NCBI GenBank assembly: GCA_038373865.1
Contig: JAXGGA010003401.1
Location: forward strand, 1-64,000
Source of the DNA: Uloborus plumipes
Taxonomy: Eukaryota; Arthropoda; Arachnida; Araneae; Uloboridae
Direction: 5' to 3'
Length of the DNA: 64,000 nucleotides
Position numbers and translations under genes: made by a program
In this document: one piece after another, positions 11,824-25,390 of the stretch
Numbering within the stretch: position 1 is the first letter of the stretch
Layout of the letters: each line of letters opens with the position of its first letter
Notes under the pieces: generated by a model
Databases searched by the model: none
The model's input: only the letters and a program-made list of their open reading frames with translations
What the model was told of the DNA's origin: nothing

Positions 11824-13316
11824 CAGGGCTTGATTATGGCACAGGCCATCTAGGCCAGGGACTGGAGTCTCATCTTCTCAACGGGCCGCTAATTTTTTAA
11901 AAACTGATGCACAGCATTGAAGAATTATGTATTTTTAAGAAAAAAAAAATAATGATTCATAAATTGAAGAATAAAAACAATCTCTTTTGATACTTAATTA
12001 GCACTTCTCTTATTTAGTTCATTTTATGTTAAGTAAAAAAGATTTCTTTCTTGAGAATTAGCTTTAAAACTCTTGAGCTAAAATGGTTATAAAAAACAGT
12101 ATCAGGGCTAGACATAATGCATACAGTGCAACTGCAAAGGGCCTTGCAGAGCTCCATACAATGATCCCTAAAAATTGCCCCCCTCAGGGGTGCCCACAGG
12201 GAGGATTATGGCGCAAGTTGCGCCAACAAAATTTTAGGGGGGGGATTTTTTAAAACTGATTTATTTATTTAAATTATTTATTACTTTAGTTTTTTTATTT
12301 AAATTATTTTTTTCGTGTGTGTGTGGGTGTGCTTGAAATGTGTGGAAGAGAAAAAAAGCGATTATATTCTGCGCATAATTTGTACTTTTAAAAAGTTAAT
12401 ACATGAAAAAATAAGAGTTATAATTTAAAAAATAAATAAATAATATTAGAAAAAAGAAATAAAAAAGAGTAAAAAAAAATAAAAAGCACAAGAGGGTTGT
12501 GAATTTTTTTTTGGGGGGGGGGGGATTCGCGCCATTGAGCTTGGGGGGGATGGGTAAATACTTTCTTCATTATTTTGCAAACAAAACATCATTTTTAATG
12601 CATTACGTCCATTTATAGAGTATTATTTAATTATCCCCCCCTTGTATCGCCACTGCGAACAAGATTTTTTTTTGGTGACTTGAAAAGGCAGAGCACAGAA
12701 GGGGGCCTCTAAAGTATTGTCAGCCTTGGGCCTAAATTTTTAATTGACAGTGTCATTTATTTATTTATTTATTTTTTGTGAGAAAATCTTTCCTCGAAAT
12801 ATTGTCGTTACAAATCAAATTAAAGCGCATATAATTGTTATTAAAATGAGCTAATGTGCAACTCTGTACCTCTCATAGAACTTCGGTTATAAAATTTACA
12901 ACACTGCCAGCAAGAAAAACGAATGTTTTTTTAACGAATTTCAGAAATTAATTACTGATTAATTATGAATAATAGATTTTTTAATATGAAAAAATAGACG
13001 TGAGGCCGCCCTGGACTTTTGAAACTGCCCCCCCCCCCTTTGAGGTGTTGAATTTCAGAGTTGTAAAAAAAAAACTTTTTTGTTTACTTGACATAAAATG
13101 TATTTTCAAGGTAAACCGTGCAAAGCCCGGCCACACAGCGTTATTAACAAATAACAGTATTTAATTCAATTAATTGATGTAATTCTCGCGGCCGATCCGC
13201 CCTGCTGTCTATAAAAAAAAAAGTCTTCATTTTGCATGAAAAAAGTGCACCCCCCCCCCCCCCAATCGTGCCGCCCTGGGCTATTGCCCATTAAGCCCAT
13301 ACGTAAATACGGCACT
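11824..13316. mobile_element. Decayed hAT-like sequences nested in the Harbinger-like element
   Basis: Several CAGGG or CAGTG-type termini occur here: CAGGGCTTGATTATGGCAC at 11824, CAGGGCTAGACATAATGC near 12106, CAGGGGTGCCCACAGG near 12186, CAGTGGCGATACAAGG reading leftward from about 12655, and CAGTGCCGTATTTACG reading leftward from 13316. Such C/TAGNG starts are typical of hAT transposons. I could not pair them by 8-bp duplications, so they may be fragments of several elements. No transposase frame is seen. There are G runs and C runs near 12520 and 13250. Confidence 0.5.
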
Positions 13317-13537
13317 GTTCAAGGGTAGGATTCCCGAAAGTTACATAAAAATCCGAAACGGCCAGGTCGAGATTTCTTTCGTTTTTTGGTTTAATATGGT
13401 TGAATAAAAGGAATCTGTGCGAAAAAAATAAACAGCAATTTTCGTAAGGCGCGAACAAGATTTGCTACTACTCTATAAATGGACGCAAAGCATTGAAAAT
13501 GATGTTTTGTTTGCAAAATAATGAAGAAAGTACGTAC

Positions 13538-13757
13538 CCGCAAGTGAGCTGGTAGTCCTCCGGCGGGAAAGCTATCTTTAATATCTTCCGTGAGGTTAAT
13601 CGCTAAATTTTTTGTTAACCTGAAAAGTTTTAACAAATCTGCGATCTGAAAGCTCGAAAGCATTGAATTGGTCTTTAAACACCATTTCTTTCTATCGTTT
13701 CCAATATTTCAACGTCTTTTAGTTGCTAATCCAACGCAGCAAACGCGGCATCCATCT
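13538..13757 (-). pseudogene. Harbinger-like transposase, N-terminal exon
   Basis: On the minus strand a start codon near 13757 opens MDAAFAALD, then a stop, then a segment reading DVEILETIER and, after a frameshift, ELSDRRFV, FRLTKNLAIN and AGGLPAHLRV. The pattern of an acidic start, an FRLTK-like helix and a PPHLRV-like segment resembles the N-terminus of HARBI1/PIF transposases. After LRV the sequence runs into GTACGT, a plausible splice donor near 13535. The catalytic DDE domain is not found, perhaps displaced by the nested material. With one stop and one frameshift it cannot be active. Identification is from memory of the family. Confidence 0.5.
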
Positions 13758-14440
13758 TGATTTTTAAGTACGCAAAATGGTTTTCCGCCAGAAAGAAGAC
13801 AGCGTAAATTTTCCGTATGTTTACATTATAGGGTACGTATTTTGCGTGCGGAAAAAAAGGGCAGAGACTAGCGGGTCTCGCTACATACGTTAAAATGACG
13901 TCACGGATTGGTTTTGAATGCGGAGAATTTTTACGTATATTGGGCAGTGACTAGACCCCCTAGATTTCACGTCTATTATATGCGTTTTGACTGTGCAAGC
14001 TTCTTCTTTCGTCTCCGCCTTTTGAAATGTCCAGAACAAGATATCTTACTTTAAGAAGTATTCGAACAGGTTTTTGAAAAAAAAAAAACTCTGATGATGA
14101 TGATGATTTGATGTTCTACTTATGGTAAAATTGAGCCTGTAAAGATCGTTTCTCGGAACTCCAGAATTCAGAAGAAAAAGGTTTTCTGTTCCTCAGCTTT
14201 GTATCATTGAGAAAATAACATGAAAATGGGTAAGTTTGATTTGTGCGATAATTTAGTTTCAAATTATAGAATTAAGAGTCCGAGGGAAAAATTGATGCCA
14301 AATATTTTCAAATTATATCGATGTTGCACAAACAAATGCTTGGAAACTTTCAAGACTATCTGACGAAGGAAATAAAGAGTCGCTGTTGTATTTTAGACGA
14401 GAGGTTGCACATAATTTTTTACAGCCCCCCCCCCCTCCCT

Positions 14441-14596
14441 GTAAACTGTAAAATTGCTAGTTTTACAGTTTATTACTGTAAACTAGCAATTTTACAGTTT
14501 ACTACTGTAAAATTAGCCGTTTTATAGTTTATTGCTGTAAAATTACTGTAAAATTAGTTGTATTGTATTGTAAAAACAACATTCATTTTTAACAGT
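14441..14596. repeat. CACTG-family fragment, copy C
   Basis: About 156 bp of ACTGTAAAATTGCTAGTTTT-type units, ending in an ATTCATTTTTAACAGT right-end remnant. The left terminus is missing and replaced by a C-rich tract (about 14424-14438). No target duplication can be defined. Confidence 0.7.
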
Positions 14597-16582
14597 CTGG
14601 TCCTCGGCTGGTGAAGCAGATGGTGGTGGCCATGCCCTACACACGCGAACAAACACACGCACCTGTCGCAAATCAGCATTGTGAAAAACATAATTTGAAT
14701 TGAGATATGTCAAAACTCTCTTTTTTTTTTTTTTTTTGCTGAAAAAATAAATAAACAATTTTTTTAAAAAACTTAAGTTGCTACAGTGCAGTGCAAAAGC
14801 TTAAGCACAATCCAAACATATTATTAGATAGAAAACTATTCAACGAAATTCTTTCAAATTTCTACTGTACGTGGATAGTATGATTCTAAATATATGTCTG
14901 AAGTTTTGAAAAATATAACTAACACGAAAATCAGATATTACGAAATCCATTTTTTTATGTCGCAAAATTTATGCTCAAATCAGACTTTATGCAAATATTT
15001 TTTGAAGTGTGATAGATGGAATAATGGTGGTACTTTTTCCTTAAATTATAAAGTACAGAGATCGCTCAATGAATGATGAAAATCCTAAAACCACTATATT
15101 TCTCGTGAAAAAGATAAGAAAGTTTGGAAGCTAAAAATTGAAAGTGAATCCACTTTACAAACTTCTCTTTTAAATCGGTTCAAATGTGGTAGTGCATAAT
15201 GTTTTATTGCGTGGAGATCAACTCAGACATAATCATCGCTGAAAAAGGAATAAAAAAACTATTTTTGATGGTGAACGAGCTAAAAGAACGGCTTGAACTG
15301 ACAATTTGTCTGCTAACTAGTAAAACTTCTACTTGGATTTAAAAAAAAACACGTGACAGCATAAAAAGACAAACAATCAAATGAAGATTAATCAAAAAAC
15401 GGAAATTTATACATGAGCCTAATCGGGAACAGTATCCAAAATAAGCAAGATTTTAGTGGGGAAAACAGCACACGTATTATCGTGAAAAAGATGAGTTTTA
15501 TTTTATATGATGTAATTAAATCATCTGTTTTGTTAATCGCAACAACGTTCTTTGGAAAATAACAATTTTATATGAACACATGTTTTTAGTTTTTTTCTAA
15601 TGTGCAACTTTTTTTTCTAATAAAAATGTTTTTAAAACACATATCTAATTAATTTATTTAAAAAAATCTGAATTTTATATACAGTCATCTCTTGCTATTC
15701 TTTATTACTCGAACAGTATCGCATAAGCAAATATTTTTCGTTACTCTCATAAGAGTTTTTGACTGTGGATTTTACAAAAAAAGCATCTTTTGTTTAAAAA
15801 AATCCATTCGCTATTTCTTACACAAATCTTAGACAAAGCCCATCTGCACCGTTGACTATACCGTGTGCAGTATTCATAGGCATTATTTTCTTGTGAAAAA
15901 TGACAATTCTTTCTATAACACAGCGAGAACTGTCATTTAAATAAGAAGACCAGGGAAGAGGGGCTACGGGTGAGCGCAATCTCGAAAAGTTAAATTCGTG
16001 AAATGCTGCAAAGTTATGAAGTTTCCCTGATTCGTACAAAAGAATGAGAGAGCTACTGTCAGGAATTCAAGAAACTGATTATGCGTAATCTGAGGAATGG
16101 GAAAATTGATTTTAGCTTAACTTTTCGTTTCTACTAAAGTAAAATAAATTTGATAAGAGATTAACGAAAATTGGGGAACGAAATCAGGTATGAATAAGAA
16201 CGGAAAAGATTAGATAGGTGAGAGGGACTAAATTTCAGGAAGCTATTTTCGATTAAAATGTAGATCAATATATCGAGAAAGGCGTAGTACCAAACATATG
16301 ACCAGTTTCTTCATTTTAATTGACAGTAACAACTTCTTTGAACCTGGTGTTTTTGCATTTGCTTTCATTTTAATCTTAAATTTTGAAACTGAAGTAGAGA
16401 ACAGCTTTGCATTAAAATAAAACTTTTTAATGTACAAATTATATGACTTTACTATTTGTCCTGAAGGGTTTCTTGGCGAGCAAACAAATGATAATGCATT
16501 TTGTTATACTATTTAATTACAATTTATTTTTGTTTTTGAATGAATATAATTCACTTAGGTTTGGTTCGGGTAAGTGGATCCC
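14597..16582. other. No recognised gene
   Basis: AT-rich. A T run at 14721-14737 is followed by a single Tc1-like end motif, CAGTGCAAAAGCTTAAGCAC, near 14789, with no inverted partner found. Nothing else could be supported. Confidence 0.5.
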
Positions 16583-16984
16583 CAAGTAGCATCAACTCAT
16601 CGGATTTTTCTCGGCCGATCAACAAACTCCTCGTAAACTGATCCTGTAACGCACGATGACATCGTTCCGATCAGTATCCGAGCACGGTTTTCGATGAGCT
16701 ACTTTTCATCGGAAAGCGATATCCTTCCGATCAACTTTCCCGATGAAAATAAGATGAGCTATATTCCATCGGAAAACGATATCGTTCCCATCAAGTTTCC
16801 CGATGAAATTCCTCGGCACGGGACTGTTCTGCTCGTAAATTGCTCCAAATCTCATCGTATTCTCTTTGGATTTTGCTGCTCGGATTCTGCTCGGCCGATG
16901 AGACATATTGGATCATCGGCCGATGAGAATTTCATCGGGTTTCGATGAATGGTCGATCATCGGCCGATGAGATGATGCTGCTAG
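16583..16984. mobile_element. CpG-rich 402-bp TIR element with ATCGGCCGAT repeats
   Basis: A sharp island of higher GC and many CpGs in AT-rich surroundings. The ends are imperfect inverted repeats: CAAGTAGCATCAACTCATCG on the left, and CTAGCAGCATCATCTCATCG read inward from 16984. Inside are CATCGGCCGATGAG palindromes (near 16915 and 16959) and two adjacent copies of a roughly 59-bp unit (about 16693-16751 and 16752-16809). The unit duplication gives a tandem peptide in one frame, which I treat as chance. No clear target duplication. The family is unknown to me. Confidence 0.65.
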
Positions 16985-19601
16985 GGTCACCCCCTTAAAA
17001 CAGAAATACCCATACAGTTTTTACTTTTTTGCCCTGATCATGTCACATTTCATCACATTGTTTGAATTAGCAATAATTTGGGATTCATGGAATTTGTTTC
17101 TAGGTCACAGAGCTTATGTGAAAAAAAATTCTTTTTTTTTTTTTTTCTACGAGTTCACTAGTTCAAACAACAATTTTCAAAGGAATGCTTCAAGTTTTAT
17201 TCAAATAAATGACGGGTGATCCACTTAACCCTTCCGGGGAGGGGGGTAGTGAGTCACCCATGTCTTTTTTTAAAGAATATAGTCGTTTAAAATATTGAAA
17301 GCATTGATTTGGGAAATAATGGCGAATTTGCATTAATTAATAATGTGTCCAAGATAAAATAAGTCACTAAGTTTAATATTTTGTTTTAACACTTGTTTAT
17401 AAGGTTTCAAAAACGAACTCTCGTAAAAAGGGGTGCCCAAACAAACCCTAAATTAAATATGTAAATAACTCACGTTATTGCTTTTTAATGGTTTTCCAAG
17501 CAATGCAATTTTCATTCATTATAAATTAAACCATTAATTTACTTCCTTTTTCAAAATCAAATCAGAAGTAATAATTCAGCTCTGAAAAAACACAAGCTAT
17601 ATTTTATTATTCACAATTAATAACGCATTTCTATTCATTGAAAAATTTGCATTCATTGCTCACTTCAGTAAATTTTCGAAACCAGTTATCAAGATGAAAT
17701 AACATATTAGAGAAGCTTTCATTGCAAAAGAAATATTTGCCATAAAGGGAAACTCAAATGGCAGTTGTGAACTTAATTCAAAAGCTGTTACATTCTTTCT
17801 CGTTTCATTGTACATTTCTATTTTCTTTCTAGTAAATAGAAAAAAATCTTTAAGGAAGATTGGCATTAGTTTAGAAAATAGCGAACGTATTATTTTTTTA
17901 AGAAAATTTTAAATTATGTAGGTTAGGAGAAAAAATTGGAGCGTAAAATTGCTTTTTCTTTTGCTCGTCTTTTGAGAATTATATCAATTTTATTCGATGT
18001 GCTGTTTTCTTTCTCGATGTCGTTACGAAAAATGTTTTCAACATTTTCTTTATTTTTATTTGCAGAAAAGAAACATGTTTTAATTTATTGAATTATGGTT
18101 TGATCGGTAATTTACTAATGCAAAAAGTCATTTCTATGGCAGATACACATCACAGAAAAATCAAAAATAAACTTTATCAGCTCTTGCATCAATATGAATA
18201 TAAAGCAGCGTTTCTCAATCTTTTAATTAGCGACCCAGTTTATGATATTAATTTTCATTCCCCCCTCCCTCTTTCATTTAACATAAATAATAACGTATTG
18301 TGGGTATTTTGCGGCTAAAGCTAGACTGCGACCTCAACTAAACATCAGGCATTAAAGCTGGAAATTTTATGTTTTTAACGAAAATTAAATTTCCCCAGTT
18401 TTAAATAAATAGAAATATTTTTATTAAATATATAGTTTGACCTTACTGAAGCACGCGATTTTCACGAAAGAGAGAAAAATATTTTTCAGATGCAGAGGTT
18501 TTTCCTGGGAATTACTGCAAGCAGGAACTTAGAATTCAGAAGGAATGTGCGAGTAATACGACTGTCCCATACCTGCCATATTTACGCCAATAGCTCGAAG
18601 ATTCATTTAACTCTGCCTCATATGCAATGAATGCAAAACGGTTTTCCGGGGCAAAGTTCGCAATCGCTTAATAATCTCGTATATAGGCGTGTGTTGAGAA
18701 AAATTTATATTCTTGGCGCTGAACTGTTGTAAATTTGCTTATGGGAGCTTACAAGTATGGTTAAAATATTGGTGCTAAAATTTTTACCTCTATTTTTACC
18801 CAATATGAATAGGTATTTTTCCTGTCCATAAGCATGAAAAGAAGTAAGGCTAAGCTTTTGACAAAATTATGTACTAAAATTTTCCTGCGTTCGGCGGTTT
18901 TAATTAATTAACCGTATTTCAAACGTCTATTAAAACTAAAATGAAAGTGTCTGTATTGTTTCTTCGACACAAAAAAAACTTTAGGTATATTCCTTCTTTG
19001 AAAGTGTTTTCTTCTTGTAAGTTTTATATGATATGCTTCAGTAAACGTAGGATTTTTCTATCGGTTACTCATAGTTTACAGAGCCACCTATCTGGCAGCA
19101 TAATAACGATGTTATTAACATACACTTGATTCCAGTCAGAAATAGTTATCTCTAAATATCAAGATAGGCTAATTAGCAAGCCGTGTTCAAAAAATTTTAT
19201 AACATTGAAATAATATTATAATTTAACTAATTTATTTATGAATTAACAAATAAGTGAATAAATTAGCGAAGGAACGAATGAATGAGAAAATAAATAAATA
19301 AATGTAACTGAAGTAATTAATTAATATTTTTTTAATGATTTTATAAATACTAATGAATACAGAAAAGCAAACTATTTCATTTTTCTCCATTGACTTTGCC
19401 CGGCATGCCATTGATAAATTGTACTAAACATTTAAGCTCAAAACATGCTAAATATTAAATAAGTGAATACTGCGCTGAGCATAAGAGGGTCTCGTGCAAT
19501 ATTTGAAATGTTTTTAACGATAATTATATTATTTCAGGAACAGAAAAATTATTTGTTGTACAAAAAATAATAAATTAATGATTTATTTTAATTTATTGTT
19601 T

Positions 19602-19604
<3 letters not shown>
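16985..19604. other. No recognised gene
   Basis: AT-rich sequence, T run near 17132-17146. No transposon ends, no protein similarity and no strong inverted repeat noticed on either strand. Confidence 0.5.

Positions 19605-19673
<69 letters not shown>
19605..19673. repeat. (TA)n microsatellite
   Basis: About 34 uninterrupted TA units. It generates a meaningless tyrosine/isoleucine reading frame on the minus strand. It directly precedes the TIR element at 19692. Confidence 0.97.
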
Positions 19674-19675
<2 letters not shown>

Positions 19676-19691
19676 AAGATAAATATATAGG

Positions 19692-20581
19692 GTAAACCGG
19701 GGCACGTTTACGCAGTGATCTTTTTTTGAAACGTGTTATAGTTGATGTGTGACCAGTTGTGACAGATTGATGCTGGTCCCCAACAAGTAATCTCACAAGT
19801 TTTTTCAGCTTCCGTCGAGCTTTAGTGTAGTATCTGGGGATGCTTAACTGTTTTCGGCTAACTTGAGTAAATTTTGTGTTTAACTTATTAACGCTTATTG
19901 TAAACTAAGAATGCTTATATAAAAATAAACAAATATGTGAATAATAGCAGAACTTTATCCTTGTTTGAGAACAGTATTCGTATGAACAAAATTTCTTTAC
20001 ACGTTAAAAATAAATCTGAAAAAGGCGACGGGGCACGCTTACGCGTGTTCTTATCGCATAAAAGTGCTATTAAAGTTTTTTGCTCCGTACTGTGACAAAC
20101 TTTTTTGGTATTTTCAGACTATTTTGTGTTACAAATCATCACACATTTAAGGTTCAATTGAGTAAGAGATTCGTTTCTAGTAGGTTACAATCATAGTTAT
20201 GTCTCCATGTCTATTCGGTTTTAATTTTAAAGACCATTCTGCCCATTATAACTATTCTTTATTCTATAGATAGTAAGACATTATGTTCAAGAAACTTACG
20301 TAACTAAGTTAGATGTAAAAATAATGAAAAATGTCGCTCTGTAAGTGAGACTGTGAGACTGTGTAAACGTGCCCCGAGTACGGGGCACGGTTACACAACA
20401 GACATTGACCTAAATATTTTTTTAACGCTTAAGTACTCAAACAGGGAAAAAAATAAATGCACAAACTTCAACTTTATTAACTGTTTTGTAAAACCATAAA
20501 AACTAAAATGTCCAAAATTGAAACATAAAAATTAGAAAATTCATTGAAAAAAAAAATCCGCGTAAACATGCCCCGGTCTAC
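19692..20581. mobile_element. 890-bp TIR element with GGGGCACG repeats
   Basis: The left end GTAAACCGGGGCACGTTTAC matches, with two changes, the inverse of the right end (GTAGACCGGGGCATGTTTAC). Further copies of the same core are inside: GGGGCACGCTTACGCG near 20030 and GTAAACGTGCCCCG next to CGGGGCACGGTTACAC near 20364-20397. So the terminal motif is reiterated internally, as in elements whose transposase binds subterminal repeats. No coding sequence is seen. The target duplication is obscured by the TA-rich flank. Confidence 0.75.
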
Positions 20582-20835
20582 GAGGTGCGCGGTGCTTGTG
20601 TTCATTCATGAAACACAAGCATATATATCTCGAGATTTGAGGTTATTATTTTTCATTGAATGGCAGCAGTTAAATGTATACAAAAAGCGAATGAAACTTG
20701 CAGAAAATTTGATTTAATTCAATTAGTTTGTGCACGTTTTTTCAACCTTCGCGTGACTTCTAATGGAACTGAAAATTTTATTAGAAATGTTCGGAAGGGC
20801 TATTGAAGTCTCTTTCCAGACAGAAGAAAGCAGAC
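20582..20835. other. Short spacer, nothing recognised
   Basis: A little GC-richer just after the TIR element (CGAGGTGCGCGGTGC near 20581). No repeat or gene assigned. Confidence 0.4.
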
Positions 20836-20911
20836 CTACTGTTTGATCTTCTTAGGTAAAACCTTCCACGTATCTGCGCATCCGTCAGGTCTTCTCTGAT
20901 CTTATCAAAAT
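20836..20911 (-). repeat. Dispersed 75-bp repeat, copy 1
   Basis: The reverse complement of this segment matches 43350-43429 with few changes (shared AGATCAGAGAAGACCTGACG and AAGGTTTTACC). The second copy abuts the left end of a Tc1/mariner element. I do not recognise the family. It has no visible protein, tRNA box or terminal repeat. Confidence 0.7.
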
Positions 20912-21916
20912 GGGGATTAAAGGATAGTTAGTAATAGATTAAAAAATAAGCAAAGGCCTTTTGAACTGCATTACATAAAGTAAAATAATGTAACTTTGAA
21001 AAGTACTAAGTTCAGTCGAAAAAGTTAAAGAGACAATGCAAAAAAGCAAATGCACGCTTTAAATTGAAACTTTCACGAGGCGCCCATCTTTAAAATAATA
21101 GGCCAAATAAATAGAAAGGCATTAAAAAAATTTAAAAGTTTCATTAAAATGTAAACTAATTCTGCAGATCCATTATTCTGCAACTCTATATTCTCCAACT
21201 TTTCCAGGCCAAAAACTTGCCAAACTTCTGACACAGAGCAAAATATTTGTCGATTTTGCTACAAAATATTTTTTTTATCTCCGAAACAATGACATTAAAG
21301 AGCAGATGTTCTGCTCGAGTTTGGCTAGCATTTTGTAATCAAAAGTAAAATATTGCATTAGAATAATATTTTAACAATTATTTTGCCCTGCAAAGTGCTT
21401 TTTAATTTTATTTGATGATAACAATATAGTGCATGCAAAATAAATTAATATGTCAATCCAATTTCAACTATAAAGTTCATTTTTTTTGCTTTAGGTACTG
21501 CAATGTTGTAAATAACTTTACATTTTTTCTCTTTTTTAGTAATATAAGTTACCATAACCATTTCACTTTGCCCCAATTTCTTCTATATAAATGCAAGTAC
21601 ATTTATCAGACATGAAGAGCTTTGGAAGATGAAAATAATACGTGACATTTTTGAAGAAATGGAGATTTTTGTTTGAAGGAACATGTTATCTGCTTTTAGC
21701 GTAGAATGTTTTCCTTTTTCTCTAGTCTTTCAAGTAAAGTTAGTTTCAGTAATTCTATAACACCTGTCTAAAGAAGTCAAAATAGAAAACAAAATAAAAT
21801 CGCAAGGATTCGAAAAATTTGCAATCTCGAATAAGAGAATTGTTGAATGTGAGAATAAGAGACATAAAAGTTAGTTATTCAAAGCTGATCAGTTTTTTTC
21901 TGAATATATTTATGTA
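20912..21916. other. No recognised gene
   Basis: AT-rich; no conserved protein or repeat noticed. Confidence 0.5.
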
Positions 21917-22308
21917 TATATCTGTGGCTTGGTTCTAAAAGGGCCTGAGTCAAAAATGTTAGTTTCGAGACAAAGGCGATGAAAGATATTTGAGATTTTT
22001 TAGAATGCTATGACTTTCTTATATTAAGATTCCCATTATTATTTTTTGGTATTTGTTTATTGTTAGTGTAAAGAAACATTATTTTATCATATGAAATTTT
22101 TTGACCTGTTACTATTTTATGTAAATATTATGACATTGGCCCTTTTTGGATTTAAAGCTACTGCAACAATACAACCAATTTTAGTTTGATATTAGACATT
22201 GGCCTTTGTACAATTAGAGTTTTACTAAATTGTGAACTTTTAATGTAAATAACACAGAATGTGAAAAAAAATTGACGTTGGCCCTTTTAGAACCTAGCCA
22301 CAGATATA
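21917..22308. mobile_element. 392-bp TIR element with GACATTGGCCC subrepeats
   Basis: Inverted ends CTGTGGCTTGGTTCTAAAAG and CTGTGGCTAGGTTCTAAAAG (one change), both bordered by TATA. Several inner direct copies of a GACATTGGCC-like unit lie near 22131, 22194 and 22274. No coding sequence. A TA-type target duplication would suggest a Tc1/mariner-type MITE, but AT-rich flanks make that uncertain. Confidence 0.75.
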
Positions 22309-22730
22309 ATCATCGTTCATGAGATATGTCATATAAAATATGTAAGTAGACAGGTAAGAATGATAATGGTGAATTCAACAGTTTTACAGTTTAAGTGAAT
22401 AACCGATTAGGTTTAATCTTAAGTTCTCCTATTTAATGTACCAATTGCACAAAAAATAAACAAATCTATTGGCACTAAGAAGCAAACAAAATTTATTACC
22501 TTAACTGTGTAGTTTAGTTGAAAATGGTAGTGTTGAAATGTATTTTCTATGCCTCTGTTTGCACCAGCAGCAGAAATTTAACTCTAATTTTTAAACCATA
22601 ACACTCTTTGCAAGCATTTGACTTTCTTTCAGTAAACATTTCGTAAATATAGAATGGCAGTGGTGTAATCCTCTTTGAGTTATTTCAAAACAAGTTACAA
22701 GTAAAATTAGATAAAATTTGATTCATAAGT
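22309..22730. other. Spacer with one outlying minisatellite-like unit
   Basis: No gene. At about 22708-22729 TTAGATAAAATTTGATTCAT matches, with one change, the end of the 42-bp unit of the array at 23009-23190. Confidence 0.5.
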
Positions 22731-23005
22731 GAAGGGCTTGGGAGATGAAGGGGTTAATCACAAAGCAGAAATTGCGAGTAATTAAAGTTCAAAGTTTTAT
22801 TGTTGTAGTTGTTGCAACTTTTTTGTTTACCGGATTTGTCATTAGTGTGCGTATGAAATTGGTCTATTAAATATCTACTGTTTGATGTACCAAGTTTTTT
22901 TGCTTACCTGTACCCATTGTATTAGTGTGTACCATTTACCATCCTTACCATTGTATAGAGTTCATTTTCTAAAATGTAACTTAGCCCCTTCATCCTCCAA
23001 GTCCT
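22731..23005. mobile_element. Small TIR element inside a minisatellite
   Basis: The left end GAAGGGCTTGGGAGATGAAG and the inverse of the right end, GAAGGACTTGGAGGATGAAG, are imperfect inverted repeats. 42-bp array units lie on both sides (one before 22730, the rest from 23009), as if this 275-bp element had inserted into the array. No coding sequence. Confidence 0.55.
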
Positions 23006-23008
23006 TCA

Positions 23009-23190
23009 ACTACAAAAAGAAACCTATCCTTAGATAAAAGTTGATTCATAACTACAAAAAGAAACCTATCCTTAGATAAAAGTTGATTCATAACTACAAA
23101 AAGAAACCTATCCTTAGATAAAAGTTGATTCATAACTACAAAAAGAAATCTATCCTTAGATAAAAGTTTATTCATAACTACAAAAAGAAA
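23009..23190. repeat. 42-bp tandem repeat, 4.3 copies
   Basis: Units at 23009-23050, 23051-23092, 23093-23134 and 23135-23176, plus a 14-base partial. The first three are identical and the last has two substitutions. Because 42 is a multiple of three, the minus strand stays open and reads a 14-residue repeat (MNQLLSKDRFLFVV). The reading frame is 93 codons with no recognised domain or splice context, so I do not call a gene. Identical units suggest recent expansion. Confidence 0.95.
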
Positions 23191-25377
<2,187 letters not shown>

Positions 25378-25390
25378 CAGCGGTAGGCAA
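25378..25390 (+). mobile_element. hAT-like terminus split by the next element
   Basis: CAGCGGTAGGCAA here continues, after removal of the element at 25391-28243 and one copy of its 8-bp duplication, into CCCATCGATCGCGATCGACC (28252-28271). The joined phrase resembles a common hAT terminus (CAGNGGT, GGCAACC). The partner end of this hAT-like sequence was not located. Confidence 0.5.

Larger units (their letters stand above)
10979..13959. mobile_element. PIF/Harbinger-like element, 3 kb, with nested insertions
   Basis: Ends GGGGTCTAGTCTCTGC (left) and, inverted, GGGGTCTAGTCACTGC (right), each bordered by CTA (10976-10978 and 13960-13962), a 3-bp target duplication. Inner echoes of the end (GTAGTCTCTGCCC near 11093, GGGCAGAGACTAG near 13858) give paired subterminal repeats. 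A minus-strand exon near the right end resembles the N-terminus of Harbinger transposases. Three-bp duplications and this transposase type both fit PIF/Harbinger. The middle (about 11824-13316) has hAT-like ends and is probably a nested insertion. A block at 12559-12622 recurs inverted at 13468-13532. Confidence 0.65.

Noticed and set aside
14789..14808. Left end of a Tc1-like transposon
   Set aside because: The end-like word has no inverted partner and no transposase motif follows within 1.5 kb.
16694..16948. Open frame with a duplicated SE.DI.PI.FPDE peptide
   Set aside because: It follows the 59-bp tandem unit of the CpG-rich element; there is also an open frame on the opposite strand over the same bases, and no domain is known.
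19593..19796. Open frame with a long tyrosine/isoleucine repeat
   Set aside because: It is a translation of the (TA)n microsatellite; the same holds for both strands at 23882-24097.
23009..23190. CRISPR-like array
   Set aside because: Units are directly adjacent with no unique spacers, and the DNA is eukaryotic in character.
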